The position numbers and the translations under genes were made by a program. A DNA stretch of 46,151 nucleotides from an uncultured Cetobacterium sp. (lineage in GTDB: Bacteria; Fusobacteriota; Fusobacteriia; Fusobacteriales; Fusobacteriaceae), in NCBI RefSeq assembly GCF_945952365.1, contig NZ_CAMFHX010000019.1, forward strand, positions 1 to 46,151. The letters are read 5' to 3'. Below the pieces are notes generated by a model. That model saw nothing but the letters and a program-made list of their open reading frames with translations. It was not told where the DNA came from and ran no database searches. Each line of letters begins with the position of its first letter. Within the stretch, counting starts at the first letter, position 1. Positions 13,126 to 21,248 of the stretch are shown piece after piece.

Positions 13126-15045
13126 ATGAAAACAAAAGCAAAAGAACTATTAAAAACTATTTATGGATATGATAACTTTAGAAAAGGGCAAGATATTATA
13201 ATAACTAATGCACTTTCAAAAAAAGATACTTTAGGTGTTATGTCAACTGGTGGAGGAAAATCAATTTGTTATCAAATACCTGCACTAATTTATCCTCATT
13301 TAACTATTGTGATATCACCACTTATTTCTTTAATGAAAGACCAAGTTGACTCTTTAAAATATCTAGGAGTAAGAGCTGGATTTTTAAATTCAACCCTTAC
13401 TAAAGAGGAGTATGTTAAACTGATTCTTGGAATTAGAAATAAAAGTATAAAACTACTTTATATCGCTCCTGAAAGATTAATGAGTGATAAATTTATTAAC
13501 TTTATAAAAGATTTTCCTATCTCTATGATTGCTGTTGATGAAGCTCACTGTATATCTCAATGGGGACATGATTTTAGAAAAAGTTATTTAGAAATACCAC
13601 AGTTTTTAGAAAAAATTAACCAACGACCTCAAATATTAGCCCTTACAGCTACAGCTACTGGAAAAGTTAGAAAAGATATAATTGAAAAACTTGCTCTACA
13701 AAGCCCTAAAATTTATGTCGACGGATTTGATAGAGATAATCTGACATTTAAAGTTGAAAAAGGGGTTGTTCCAGAGGCTTTTATCTCTGAGTATCTAAAA
13801 AGAAACTCTAAAAAATCTGGTATAATATACGCATCTACAAGAAAAGAGGTAGATAATCTTTATAGCTATCTTCTTCTTAAAGGTTTTAGTGTTGGAAAAT
13901 ATCATGCTGGGCTAGATGAACAAGAAAGATCTGAATTTCAAGATAAATTCTTAAAAGATGATATTAAAATTATGATTGCTACTAACGCCTTTGGTATGGG
14001 AATAGATAAGTCTAACGTGAGATATGTTATTCATAGAAATATACCCAAAGATTTAGAAAGCTACTATCAAGAAGCTGGAAGAGCTGGAAGAGATGGACTC
14101 CCTTCTGAAGCTATTCTACTCTTTTTTGAAGAGGATGTTTCAACTCAAGAGTTTTTAATTGAACAAAACGATGAAAGTTCAAAGGACTTAAAAAGAACTA
14201 AAAGAAAAAAATTAGATGCTATGATTGATTACGCATACTTAGAAAGTTGTTATCGTGAGTATATTTTAAAATATTTTGGAGATAAAAGAATTAAAAACTA
14301 CTGTGGAAACTGTGGGAATTGTAAAAATTTCAAAGATATTGAATCCTTTACTTTAGATGCCCAAAAGATTTTTTCATGTATTGGGCGTACAAAGGAGAGT
14401 ATCGGTATATCTACACTAACAAATATTTTAATGGGAAAAGTTGACAGTAAAATTGAAAGAAAAGAGTATTTCAAGTTATCTACATTTGGAATCATGTCGA
14501 CATATAACCGTGTCAACCTAGAAGAGTTTATATACTACCTAATCTCTGAAAATTACCTTGAACAAAGTGCTGGAAGTTTTCCAACATTAAAATTAACAAC
14601 TAAAGCTTTTGAAGTTTTAAAAAATATAAAAGCTGTTTTTAGAAAGTCTAACGAATCTGTTTCATTTGATTATTTTGAGGATCCACTTTTTGAAACTTTA
14701 AACTCTTTGAGAAAAGATATTGCAGAAAAAGAAGGGGTTCCTCCATATATTATATTTTCAGATTTAACTCTTATGGAACTTGCAGAAAAAAAGCCTAGAA
14801 ATCGTTGGGAGATGTTAAAAGTAAGAGGTATCGGTAATCAAAAGTTTAAAAATTATGGTAATCTTTTTTTAAAAACTATTAATCAACTATCACCACAAGA
14901 GATTGATATGCTCCATGTTGACAATATTATTGATGAAAAATATCTAGGTGAAAACCAGCTTTTAAATCTAAAAAGCTCTTTAAATATTAATATTACTACT
15001 GATGAACTAAAAGAGATTCTAATAAAAACTCTTTTTAGTAACTAA
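13126..15045 (+). CDS. recQ: ATP-dependent DNA helicase RecQ
   Basis: 639 residues. Superfamily 2 helicase motifs in order: GVMSTGGGKSICYQIPAL (motif I, about 38-55), AVDEAHCISQWGHDFR (DEAH, about 136-151), ALTATAT (motif III), ATNAFGMGIDKSNVR (motif V) and YYQEAGRAGRDG (motif VI). The RecQ-C-terminal zinc site is visible as Cys residues in ESCYREYIL and YCGNCGNC (about 365-402). The HRDC domain occupies roughly 535-605 (FETLNSLRKDIAEKEGVPPYIIFSD). It unwinds 3'-5' in recombination and fork repair. It starts at an ATG behind AAAGGAAG. The lolC-like gene follows 16 bases later on the same strand. Confidence 0.96.
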   Translation: MKTKAKELLKTIYGYDNFRKGQDIIITNALSKKDTLGVMSTGGGKSICYQIPALIYPHLTIVISPLISLMKDQVDSLKYLGVRAGFLNSTLTKEEYVKLILGIRNKSIKLLYIAPERLMSDKFINFIKDFPISMIAVDEAHCISQWGHDFRKSYLEIPQFLEKINQRPQILALTATATGKVRKDIIEKLALQSPKIYVDGFDRDNLTFKVEKGVVPEAFISEYLKRNSKKSGIIYASTRKEVDNLYSYLLLKGFSVGKYHAGLDEQERSEFQDKFLKDDIKIMIATNAFGMGIDKSNVRYVIHRNIPKDLESYYQEAGRAGRDGLPSEAILLFFEEDVSTQEFLIEQNDESSKDLKRTKRKKLDAMIDYAYLESCYREYILKYFGDKRIKNYCGNCGNCKNFKDIESFTLDAQKIFSCIGRTKESIGISTLTNILMGKVDSKIERKEYFKLSTFGIMSTYNRVNLEEFIYYLISENYLEQSAGSFPTLKLTTKAFEVLKNIKAVFRKSNESVSFDYFEDPLFETLNSLRKDIAEKEGVPPYIIFSDLTLMELAEKKPRNRWEMLKVRGIGNQKFKNYGNLFLKTINQLSPQEIDMLHVDNIIDEKYLGENQLLNLKSSLNINITTDELKEILIKTLFSN

Positions 15046-15061
15046 ATTATGAGGTGAATAC

Positions 15062-16228
15062 ATGTTGTTTGAACTTTTTATAGCAAAAAAACATATCTTA
15101 GAACATAAGAAACAAAGTCTTATTGGAATTATTGGTATTGCTATCGGAATCATGGTTCTAACTGTTTCTATAGGTATATCAAACGGTTTAAATAAAAATA
15201 TGATTGATAGTATACTATCTCTTTCAAGCCATATTACAGTCATTGGAAATGAAAATATAAAAAACTACAATGATTTAGAAAATAGTTTTAAAAGCTATCC
15301 TGAAGTGAAAGGGGTTATTCCTAAAGTTACAACTCAAGGAATTGTAAAATACAATGGTATTTTAGGGGCTTATGTTTCTGGGGTAAAACTAGATGGCTTA
15401 GATTTAGAAAAAGCTATTCCAGCACTTAACTTAAATAGTAAAATTAAAAGAGGACACATTGACCTTTCTAACATGAAAGGGGTTGTTATCGGAGATGAGC
15501 TTTTAAATAGAATTGCTGGATCAATTGGTGATAAAATTAGTATTATCTCTGCAAATAACAAAGAGTTAGAACTCGAAATTATGGCAACTTTCCAAAGTGG
15601 TTACTATGATTATGATTTATCTATGATTATTCTACCACTTAAAACTGCTCAGTATATAACTGAGAGAGATGAAACTGTAAGTTCAATCGATCTAATTTTA
15701 AATAATCCATACGATGCCGAAAAAGTTTCAAATAAAATTTATAGCGACACTGGTCTTTTTAACAGAACTTGGGGTAGCCTTAACCAAAATCTATTGAGAG
15801 CTCTTTCTCTTGAAAAAACTGTTATGATAATTGGATTCTCTTTAATCGTTATTATAGCCGGCTTTGTTGTTTGGGTTATATTAAATACTATGGTCCGTGA
15901 AAAAATCAGATATATTGGTATTATGAGGTCTATGGGAATATCTCACAGCTCTATCGTTAAGATATTTTTAATACAAGGAGTACTTCTTGGTGCTACAGGT
16001 ATTTTTATTGGAACAGCTGTTTCTCTATTTTTACTTTGGTACATAAAAACATACTCTTTACCAGGTATATCATCTATATATTACTTAACTAAGGTTCCTA
16101 TTGAGCTCTCACTTAAAGAGTTATTCACAATCATAGGAACAAATACTATTTTAATATTTTTATCAAGTATTTTCCCAGCTTATAGAGCTGGAAAACTAAA
16201 AATTGTGGAGGCTTTAAGACATGACTAA
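15062..16228 (+). CDS. lolC: LolC/E-type lipoprotein-releasing ABC permease
   Basis: 388 residues with the MacB/FtsX topology: one N-terminal membrane helix (about 20-42), a large periplasmic domain (about 43-260), and three helices at the C-terminus (about 262-285, 310-335, 350-372). Family pattern at the start, IAKKHILEHKKQSLIGIIGIAIGI; FtsX signature IRYIGIMRSMGISHSSIVKIF before helix 3. With the LolD-like ATPase that overlaps it by 8 bases it should extract lipoproteins from the inner membrane for transfer to the outer membrane. Only one permease gene is here, as in LolF-type systems with homodimeric permease. GAGGTG precedes the ATG. A generic MacB-like exporter is the alternative. Confidence 0.8.
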   Translation: MLFELFIAKKHILEHKKQSLIGIIGIAIGIMVLTVSIGISNGLNKNMIDSILSLSSHITVIGNENIKNYNDLENSFKSYPEVKGVIPKVTTQGIVKYNGILGAYVSGVKLDGLDLEKAIPALNLNSKIKRGHIDLSNMKGVVIGDELLNRIAGSIGDKISIISANNKELELEIMATFQSGYYDYDLSMIILPLKTAQYITERDETVSSIDLILNNPYDAEKVSNKIYSDTGLFNRTWGSLNQNLLRALSLEKTVMIIGFSLIVIIAGFVVWVILNTMVREKIRYIGIMRSMGISHSSIVKIFLIQGVLLGATGIFIGTAVSLFLLWYIKTYSLPGISSIYYLTKVPIELSLKELFTIIGTNTILIFLSSIFPAYRAGKLKIVEALRHD

Positions 16229-16901
16229 GAATACTATTCTAGAACTTAAAAATATTTGTAAAAATTATTCTACTAAATCTGAAACTTTAGAGATTATTAA
16301 AAATCTTAATCTTAAAATTGAAGAGGGTGATTTTATCTCTATTCTTGGGCAATCAGGTTCTGGAAAAACAACTCTTTTAAATCTGATTGGTCTTTTAGAT
16401 TCTCCAACTTCTGGCGACATATATATAAACAATGAAAAAATATCAACAACTAGCTCTAATATAGATTTAATTAGAAATAAAACTATAGGATTTGTTTTCC
16501 AATTTCATTATCTTTTACCTGAATTTACTGCTCTTGAAAATGTTATGATTCCAGCTTTAACACAAGATTTCTCTAAAAAAAATGAAATTGAAAAAAGAGC
16601 TCTATACCTTTTAAAAGAGGTAGGAGTTGATCATAGAGCAAATCATAAACCTACGGAATTATCTGGTGGAGAAAAACAAAGAGTTGCGATTGCTCGAGCT
16701 CTTATAAACAATCCAAGTATTCTTCTACTTGATGAACCCACTGGAAACTTAGATAATGAAACAAGTGAAAAAATTTTTAATATTTTCAAACAAATTAATG
16801 ATAAAAAACGTCAAACAATTATAACAGTAACACATTCGAGAGAGCTTGCTGAAATATCTAATAAAAAATTATTCTTAAAAAAAGGAATTCTTTCAGAATA
16901 G
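16221..16901 (+). CDS. lolD: LolD-type ABC transporter ATPase
   Basis: 226 residues, a single ABC ATPase: Walker A GQSGSGKTT (about 44-52), signature LSGGEKQRVAIARAL (about 147-161), Walker B ILLLDEPTGNLD and the H-loop THS. The segment VFQFHYLLPEFTALENVMIPAL is nearly diagnostic for LolD (the FQFHHLLPDFTALENV pattern). It powers lipoprotein release with the permease upstream, whose last bases it overlaps by 8, and acts at the inner face of the cytoplasmic membrane. No terminator is seen after it, so transcription may run on into hpf. Confidence 0.88.
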   Translation: MTKNTILELKNICKNYSTKSETLEIIKNLNLKIEEGDFISILGQSGSGKTTLLNLIGLLDSPTSGDIYINNEKISTTSSNIDLIRNKTIGFVFQFHYLLPEFTALENVMIPALTQDFSKKNEIEKRALYLLKEVGVDHRANHKPTELSGGEKQRVAIARALINNPSILLLDEPTGNLDNETSEKIFNIFKQINDKKRQTIITVTHSRELAEISNKKLFLKKGILSE

Positions 16902-16953
16902 GTGTATAGATAAACTAAGAAAGCTACATAAATATCCATAAGGGGTGGTTTGT

Positions 16954-17514
16954 ATGAAAATAAATTACATTACTAACGGGAATCTTGTTTTAACTGAGGC
17001 TATTAAATCTCATTGTGAAAAAAACTTTTTAAAATTAAAAAAATATTTTGATAATATTTTAACAGTTAATATTACTTTATCAGCTACAAAATCTAAATCA
17101 GGACCTCTACAAAGAGTCGATGCCAAAGTAGTTGTAAATGGAAATCTTATTAAAGGTGTCTATACAGATGATGATCTTTATAATGCTATTGATCGTGTAA
17201 CAGATATCTTAGCAAAACAAATTAAAAAACACAAAGAAAAGTTAAGAGATAATAATCATGTTGCTCATAATCCTGTGATTGATAAAAAAATAACATTTGA
17301 GCCTAAAGATAACTCTATAACTGTAGAAGCTACTAAGAAAATAGATAGTGTTACAGTTAATCCTAGACCTATGGATATTGAAGAAGCTATTTTACAATTA
17401 GAAGCTTTAAACAAAGATTTCTATGTTTTTACTAACTCTGAAACTAACGATATGAATATAGTTTATAAAAAAAGAAATGGCGATTACGGTCATGTAGAGC
17501 CAGCACACTTTTAA
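16954..17514 (+). CDS. hpf: Long-form ribosome hibernation promoting factor
   Basis: 186 residues from the ATG at 16954. The frame extends to a GTG at 16945, but that GTG is part of the AGGGGTGG ribosome site, so the ATG is preferred. The N-terminal S30AE domain (about 1-105: MKINYITNGNLVLTEAI ... ITLSATKS) binds the decoding groove. The C-terminal domain (about 130-186: MDIEEAILQLEALNKDFYVFTN ... NIVYKKRNGDYGHVEP) dimerises 70S particles into inactive 100S ribosomes. Having both parts makes it the long form typical outside gamma-proteobacteria. A strong terminator follows 8 bases after the stop. Confidence 0.95.
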   Translation: MKINYITNGNLVLTEAIKSHCEKNFLKLKKYFDNILTVNITLSATKSKSGPLQRVDAKVVVNGNLIKGVYTDDDLYNAIDRVTDILAKQIKKHKEKLRDNNHVAHNPVIDKKITFEPKDNSITVEATKKIDSVTVNPRPMDIEEAILQLEALNKDFYVFTNSETNDMNIVYKKRNGDYGHVEPAHF

Positions 17515-17522
17515 ATATTTCT

Positions 17523-17557
17523 AAGAATCCTAGTGCTACTAGGATTCTTTTTTATTT
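17523..17557 (+). terminator. Terminator of hpf
   Basis: AAGAATCCTAGT (17523-17534) and ACTAGGATTCTT (17538-17549) form a perfect 12-bp stem with a 3-base loop, followed by a T run. Confidence 0.95.
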
Positions 17558-17562
17558 ATAAA

Positions 17563-17602
17563 AAATAAACTGGTTTATTTTATTCATTAAATGTGGTAAA
17601 AT
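17563..17602 (+). promoter_or_regulatory. potABC promoter with overlapping palindrome
   Basis: The extended -10 is TGG-TAAAAT (17594-17602). The -35 position (17574-17579) falls inside the palindrome AAATAAAC-TG-GTTTATTT (17563-17580), whose 8-bp half-sites are perfect. This suggests a repressor operator controlling the polyamine transporter. Confidence 0.55.
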
Positions 17603-17645
17603 ATTATTATTGTGAACAAATTTATTATTATATTAGGAGGTAAAA

Positions 17646-18764
17646 TTGAAAAAAACGGATATTAAAATTGTCGATATTAAAAAAAGCTTCGACGGAGTTG
17701 ATGTTTTGAAAAATATTAACTTAGAGATTAAAGATGGAGAGTTTTTTTCTATTTTGGGTCCATCTGGATGTGGTAAAACTACTCTTTTAAGAATGATTGC
17801 AGGATTTATAGCTCCTGATAGCGGTGCAATCTATTTAGGAGATGAAAATATAGTTGATTTAGCCCCAAATAAGAGGAACGTTAATACAATCTTTCAAAAA
17901 TATGCTCTATTTCCTCATCTAACTGTTTATGAGAATGTTGCTTTTCCATTGAGACTCAAAAAAATTGATGAAAAAACAATAGACAGTGAGGTTAAAAAGT
18001 TTATTGAACTAGTTGATTTAAAAGAACATATGAACAAAAAACCAAACCAACTTTCTGGTGGACAGCAACAAAGAGTTTCAATAGCTAGAGCTCTTATAAA
18101 TAAACCTGGTGTTTTATTACTAGATGAGCCTTTATCTGCACTAGATGCGAAGCTAAGACAAAATTTATTGATTGAGCTTGATAATATTCATGATGAAGTT
18201 GGAATAACATTTATATTCATTACCCATGATCAACAAGAAGCACTATCTATCTCTGATAGAATCGCTGTTATGAATAAAGGTGAAGTTTTACAAGTGGGAA
18301 CACCTGCTGAGGTTTATGAAGCTCCTGCAGATACATTTGTAGCTGACTTTATTGGTGAGAATAACTTCTTTGATGGAGTTGTAACTGAAATCTTTGATGA
18401 GACTTACGGTAGAATTGAAACAGAAAAATTAGGTAACCTTGTTTTTGAGCTTGATAAAGTAGTTAAAGTAGGAGACAAAATTAGAGTTTCTATTAGACCA
18501 GAAAAAATTAGAGTTTCTAAACAAATTCCTACAGGACTTTCAGACAAACACAATACTCTAAAAGTTTATGTAGATGAGCTTATCTACTCTGGATTCCAAA
18601 GTAAGTATTTCGTTTGGGTAGATGGAGATAAAAACTTATTATTCAAAGCTTTCAAACAACATGCTGTTTATTTTGATGAAGATGACAATGATACAATACA
18701 CTGGAATGAAGATGCTTATATATCTTGGCATGCTGACGATAGTTTCTTAGTAGAGGTGATATAA
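17646..18764 (+). CDS. potA: Spermidine/putrescine ABC transporter ATPase PotA
   Basis: 372 residues, matching PotA size. Walker A GPSGCGKTT (about 38-46), signature LSGGQQQRVSIARAL (about 134-148), Walker B VLLLDEPLSALD, and the H-loop in THDQQEAL. After residue 240 lies the TOBE-type regulatory domain (VADFIGENNFFDGVV, VSIRPEKIRVS). QKYALFPHLTVYENV is typical of PotA. The start is TTG at 17646 behind AGGAGG, and no closer ATG fits. First gene of potABC; its TAA directly abuts the TTG of potB. The transporter imports polyamines using a periplasmic PotD, which is not in this window. Confidence 0.93.
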   Translation: MKKTDIKIVDIKKSFDGVDVLKNINLEIKDGEFFSILGPSGCGKTTLLRMIAGFIAPDSGAIYLGDENIVDLAPNKRNVNTIFQKYALFPHLTVYENVAFPLRLKKIDEKTIDSEVKKFIELVDLKEHMNKKPNQLSGGQQQRVSIARALINKPGVLLLDEPLSALDAKLRQNLLIELDNIHDEVGITFIFITHDQQEALSISDRIAVMNKGEVLQVGTPAEVYEAPADTFVADFIGENNFFDGVVTEIFDETYGRIETEKLGNLVFELDKVVKVGDKIRVSIRPEKIRVSKQIPTGLSDKHNTLKVYVDELIYSGFQSKYFVWVDGDKNLLFKAFKQHAVYFDEDDNDTIHWNEDAYISWHADDSFLVEVI

Positions 18765-19610
18765 TTGAAAAAACTCTCTTCTGGAAGTTTATATAGTATT
18801 CCATTGACTTTATGGATGTCTGTATTCTTTGTTATTCCTATGCTTATTGTTTTAAGTTATGCCTTTTTAACAAAAGGAACTTATGGTGGAGTTCAAATGA
18901 TTTTCACCTTAAAAAACTTTAATGTATTTTTTGAACCTGTATTTTTAAAAATTCTTTTTAGAACTGCTTATATTTCAGCTATTGTAACTGTTTTAACAGT
19001 AGCTTTAGCTATTCCAACAGCTTATTTTATAGCTAGATCAAAATTTAAACAAGAGCTATTAATTCTTGTTATTATTCCATTTTGGACTAACTTTTTAATA
19101 AGAATATATGCTTGGATATCTATTCTTGGTTCTAACGGTTTTTTAAATACTTTTTTAATGAAGTTAGGGATTATTGATACACCTTTAAAACTTCTTTACA
19201 ATACGGGATCAGTAATTTTAATTACAGTATACACTAGTTTGCCATTTGCAATATTACCTCTTTATGCAATTATCGAAAAATTTGATTTCGCTTTAGTTGA
19301 GGCTGCAAGAGACTTAGGAGCAACTAATAGCCAAGCTTTTAGAAAGGTATTTTTACCAAATATAAAATCTGGTATTATTACAGCAGTATTATTCACATTT
19401 ATTCCATCTATGGGATCTTATGCTATTCCTAAATTAGTTGGTGGAACAAAGGCAACTATGCTAGGTACAGTTATTGCTCAGCATCTTACTGTAACTAGAA
19501 ACTGGCCTTTAGCTGCAGCTATATCAGCTATGCTTATTTTAATTACATCAATCGCTCTTTTAATATTTATGAGAGCTGAAAAAAAATCTAAGGAGGCTGA
19601 CAATGAATAA
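18765..19610 (+). CDS. potB: Spermidine/putrescine ABC permease PotB
   Basis: 281 residues with six hydrophobic segments, a binding-protein-dependent ABC permease. The EAA loop reads VEAARDLGATNSQAFRKVFLPNIKSGI (about 182-208), which docks to the ATPase. N-terminal LTLWMSVFFVIPMLIVLSYAFL is typical of PotB. The start is TTG directly after the potA stop, with GAGGTGAT 4 bases ahead. The end overlaps potC by 8 bases. It forms the inner-membrane channel together with PotC. Confidence 0.92.
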   Translation: MKKLSSGSLYSIPLTLWMSVFFVIPMLIVLSYAFLTKGTYGGVQMIFTLKNFNVFFEPVFLKILFRTAYISAIVTVLTVALAIPTAYFIARSKFKQELLILVIIPFWTNFLIRIYAWISILGSNGFLNTFLMKLGIIDTPLKLLYNTGSVILITVYTSLPFAILPLYAIIEKFDFALVEAARDLGATNSQAFRKVFLPNIKSGIITAVLFTFIPSMGSYAIPKLVGGTKATMLGTVIAQHLTVTRNWPLAAAISAMLILITSIALLIFMRAEKKSKEADNE

Positions 19611-20376
19611 AAGAAGAACATCCCTATTTTTCTTCGTTCTATCTATGATATTCTTTTATTTACCTCTGCTAATCCTTGTAATATACTCTTTCAACGAAGG
19701 TAGATCAAGTGTTTGGCAAGGATTTTCTTTAAAGTGGTATGAAGAACTTTTCCTTTATTCTGACAATATTTGGAAAGCATTTAAATATAGTTTATTTATT
19801 GGTATTATTTCTAGTACTATCTCAACTTTAATAGGAACACTTGGTGCTATCGGTTTACACTGGTATAACTTTAAACATAAAAACTATTTAAAAGTTATAA
19901 CTTTTTTACCTTTAGTTATACCCGATATAATTTTAGGAGTTTCTCTTTTAATTATGTTTGCAACAGTTAAATTACAATTAGGTCTTACGAGTATTTTCAT
20001 AGCTCATACGACATTCAATATTCCGTTTGTTCTATTTATAGTTTTATCTAGACTTGGAGAGTTTGATTACTCTATCGTTGAAGCAGCTTATGATTTAGGT
20101 GCTAACGAGTTTCAAACGTTAAAAAAAGTAATTTTACCTATGCTTACACCTGCTATAATCTCAGGATTTTTAATGTCATTAACTCTATCACTTGATGATT
20201 TTGTTACTACGTTCTTTGTTGCGGGACCTGGTTCTTCTACTCTTCCTCTTAGAATATATTCTATGATTAGATTAGGGGTTTCACCTGTTGTAAATGCGTT
20301 ATCTGTTTTACTTATTGTCTTATCAATAGCACTGACACTTTCTACAAAAAGTTTACAAAAGTACTTTGTAAAATAG
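19603..20376 (+). CDS. potC: Spermidine/putrescine ABC permease PotC
   Basis: 257 residues, six membrane helices. EAA loop VEAAYDLGANEFQTLKKVILPMLTPAI (about 159-185), followed by the PotC-typical LSLDDFVTTFFVAGPGSSTLPLRIYSMIR. The ATG lies inside the last codons of potB, preceded by AAGGAGG. It pairs with PotB to form the polyamine channel. The usual fourth gene, potD, is missing; a lipoprotein cyclophilin follows instead with its own promoter. No terminator is visible after potC. Confidence 0.93.
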   Translation: MNKRRTSLFFFVLSMIFFYLPLLILVIYSFNEGRSSVWQGFSLKWYEELFLYSDNIWKAFKYSLFIGIISSTISTLIGTLGAIGLHWYNFKHKNYLKVITFLPLVIPDIILGVSLLIMFATVKLQLGLTSIFIAHTTFNIPFVLFIVLSRLGEFDYSIVEAAYDLGANEFQTLKKVILPMLTPAIISGFLMSLTLSLDDFVTTFFVAGPGSSTLPLRIYSMIRLGVSPVVNALSVLLIVLSIALTLSTKSLQKYFVK

Positions 20377-20394
20377 GTTCTTATATAGTATAAT
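20366..20394 (+). promoter_or_regulatory. Promoter of the cyclophilin lipoprotein gene
   Basis: TTGTAA (20366-20371), a 17-base spacer, then TATAAT (20389-20394). The -35 overlaps the right arm of an inverted repeat TTTACAAA/TTTGTAAA (20352-20359, 20365-20372) at the end of potC. Confidence 0.7.
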
Positions 20395-20421
20395 ACTAGC
20401 AGTAAATACAGGAGGGTACAT

Positions 20422-21207
20422 ATGAAAAAAATCATTAAATTACTATCTCTAGTGATGTTATTAGTTGTTATGGCAGCTTGTTCATCAACTAGTAAGACTC
20501 AAGCGGTAAAATATAACAATATCAGAGCTACGTTTGTTACAACACAAGGTGATATTAGTTTCTATCTATATCCTGAAGCTTCACCTATAACTGTAGCTAA
20601 TTTCATAAATCTTGCAAAAAGAGGTTTCTATGACAACACAAAAATACATAGAGCTGTTGAAAACTTTGTTGTTCAAGGTGGAGACCCTACTGGTAGAGGA
20701 GATGGCGGTCCTGGTTATTCTATTCCTGATGAATTCTCTAAATGGTTAGATTTCTATCAGCCTGGAATGTTAGCTATGGCTAATACTGGTCCAGAAACTG
20801 GTGGATCACAATTTTTCTTTACACTTTATCCTGCTGATTGGTTAAACAATAAGCATACTATATTTGGTGAATTTATAGAAGAAAAAGATTTCAATAATAT
20901 CAAAAAACTTGAAGTTGGAGATGTTATAAAAGAAATTAAATTTACAGGAGATATCGATTTATTCTTATCTTTACATGAATCACAAATTAAAGAATGGAAT
21001 GCTATTTTAGATAAAGAGTTTCCTAATCTAAAAAAATATCCAATAAAAGATAAATCTGAATTTAGTGGTGATGTTCAAGCTTATTATGATGAGTTAAAAG
21101 GAATCTACACTAAAAAAGATGCTAAAACTGATGAAGAAAAGGAATGGTTCATCCCTAGATTTATCAGAGCAACTGAAAGAAAAATGAAAGAAGTTAAAAA
21201 TAACTAA
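20422..21207 (+). CDS. Cyclophilin-type peptidyl-prolyl isomerase lipoprotein
   Basis: 261 residues. The lipoprotein signal ends with a VMAAC lipobox (Cys about residue 20). The cyclophilin domain spans about 37-175: FVTTQGDISFYLYPEASPITVANF, KIHRAVENFVVQGGDPTGRGDGGPG, and the catalytic/substrate motif GSQFFFTL with MANTGPETGG. The usual active-site Arg is in HRAVENFVVQGGD. It should catalyse proline isomerisation of envelope proteins, anchored to a membrane. About 85 charged residues follow the catalytic domain (from about 176), more than in simple cyclophilins and without a recognised motif. It has its own promoter and terminator. Confidence 0.9.
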   Translation: MKKIIKLLSLVMLLVVMAACSSTSKTQAVKYNNIRATFVTTQGDISFYLYPEASPITVANFINLAKRGFYDNTKIHRAVENFVVQGGDPTGRGDGGPGYSIPDEFSKWLDFYQPGMLAMANTGPETGGSQFFFTLYPADWLNNKHTIFGEFIEEKDFNNIKKLEVGDVIKEIKFTGDIDLFLSLHESQIKEWNAILDKEFPNLKKYPIKDKSEFSGDVQAYYDELKGIYTKKDAKTDEEKEWFIPRFIRATERKMKEVKNN

Positions 21208-21234
21208 AAAAAGAGGTATCTACCTCTTTTTTTT
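21206..21234. terminator. Bidirectional terminator between the cyclophilin gene and trhP
   Basis: GAGGT (21213-21217) pairs with ACCTC (21222-21226), extended by an A7 run on the left and a T8 run on the right, so it serves both converging genes. Confidence 0.88.
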
Positions 21235-21248
21235 ATACTTTTATTCTA

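Noticed and set aside
20340..20376. Inverted repeat at the end of potC as a terminator
   Set aside because: The stem TTTACAAA/TTTGTAAA is followed by ATAGG rather than a T run and overlaps the next promoter's -35.
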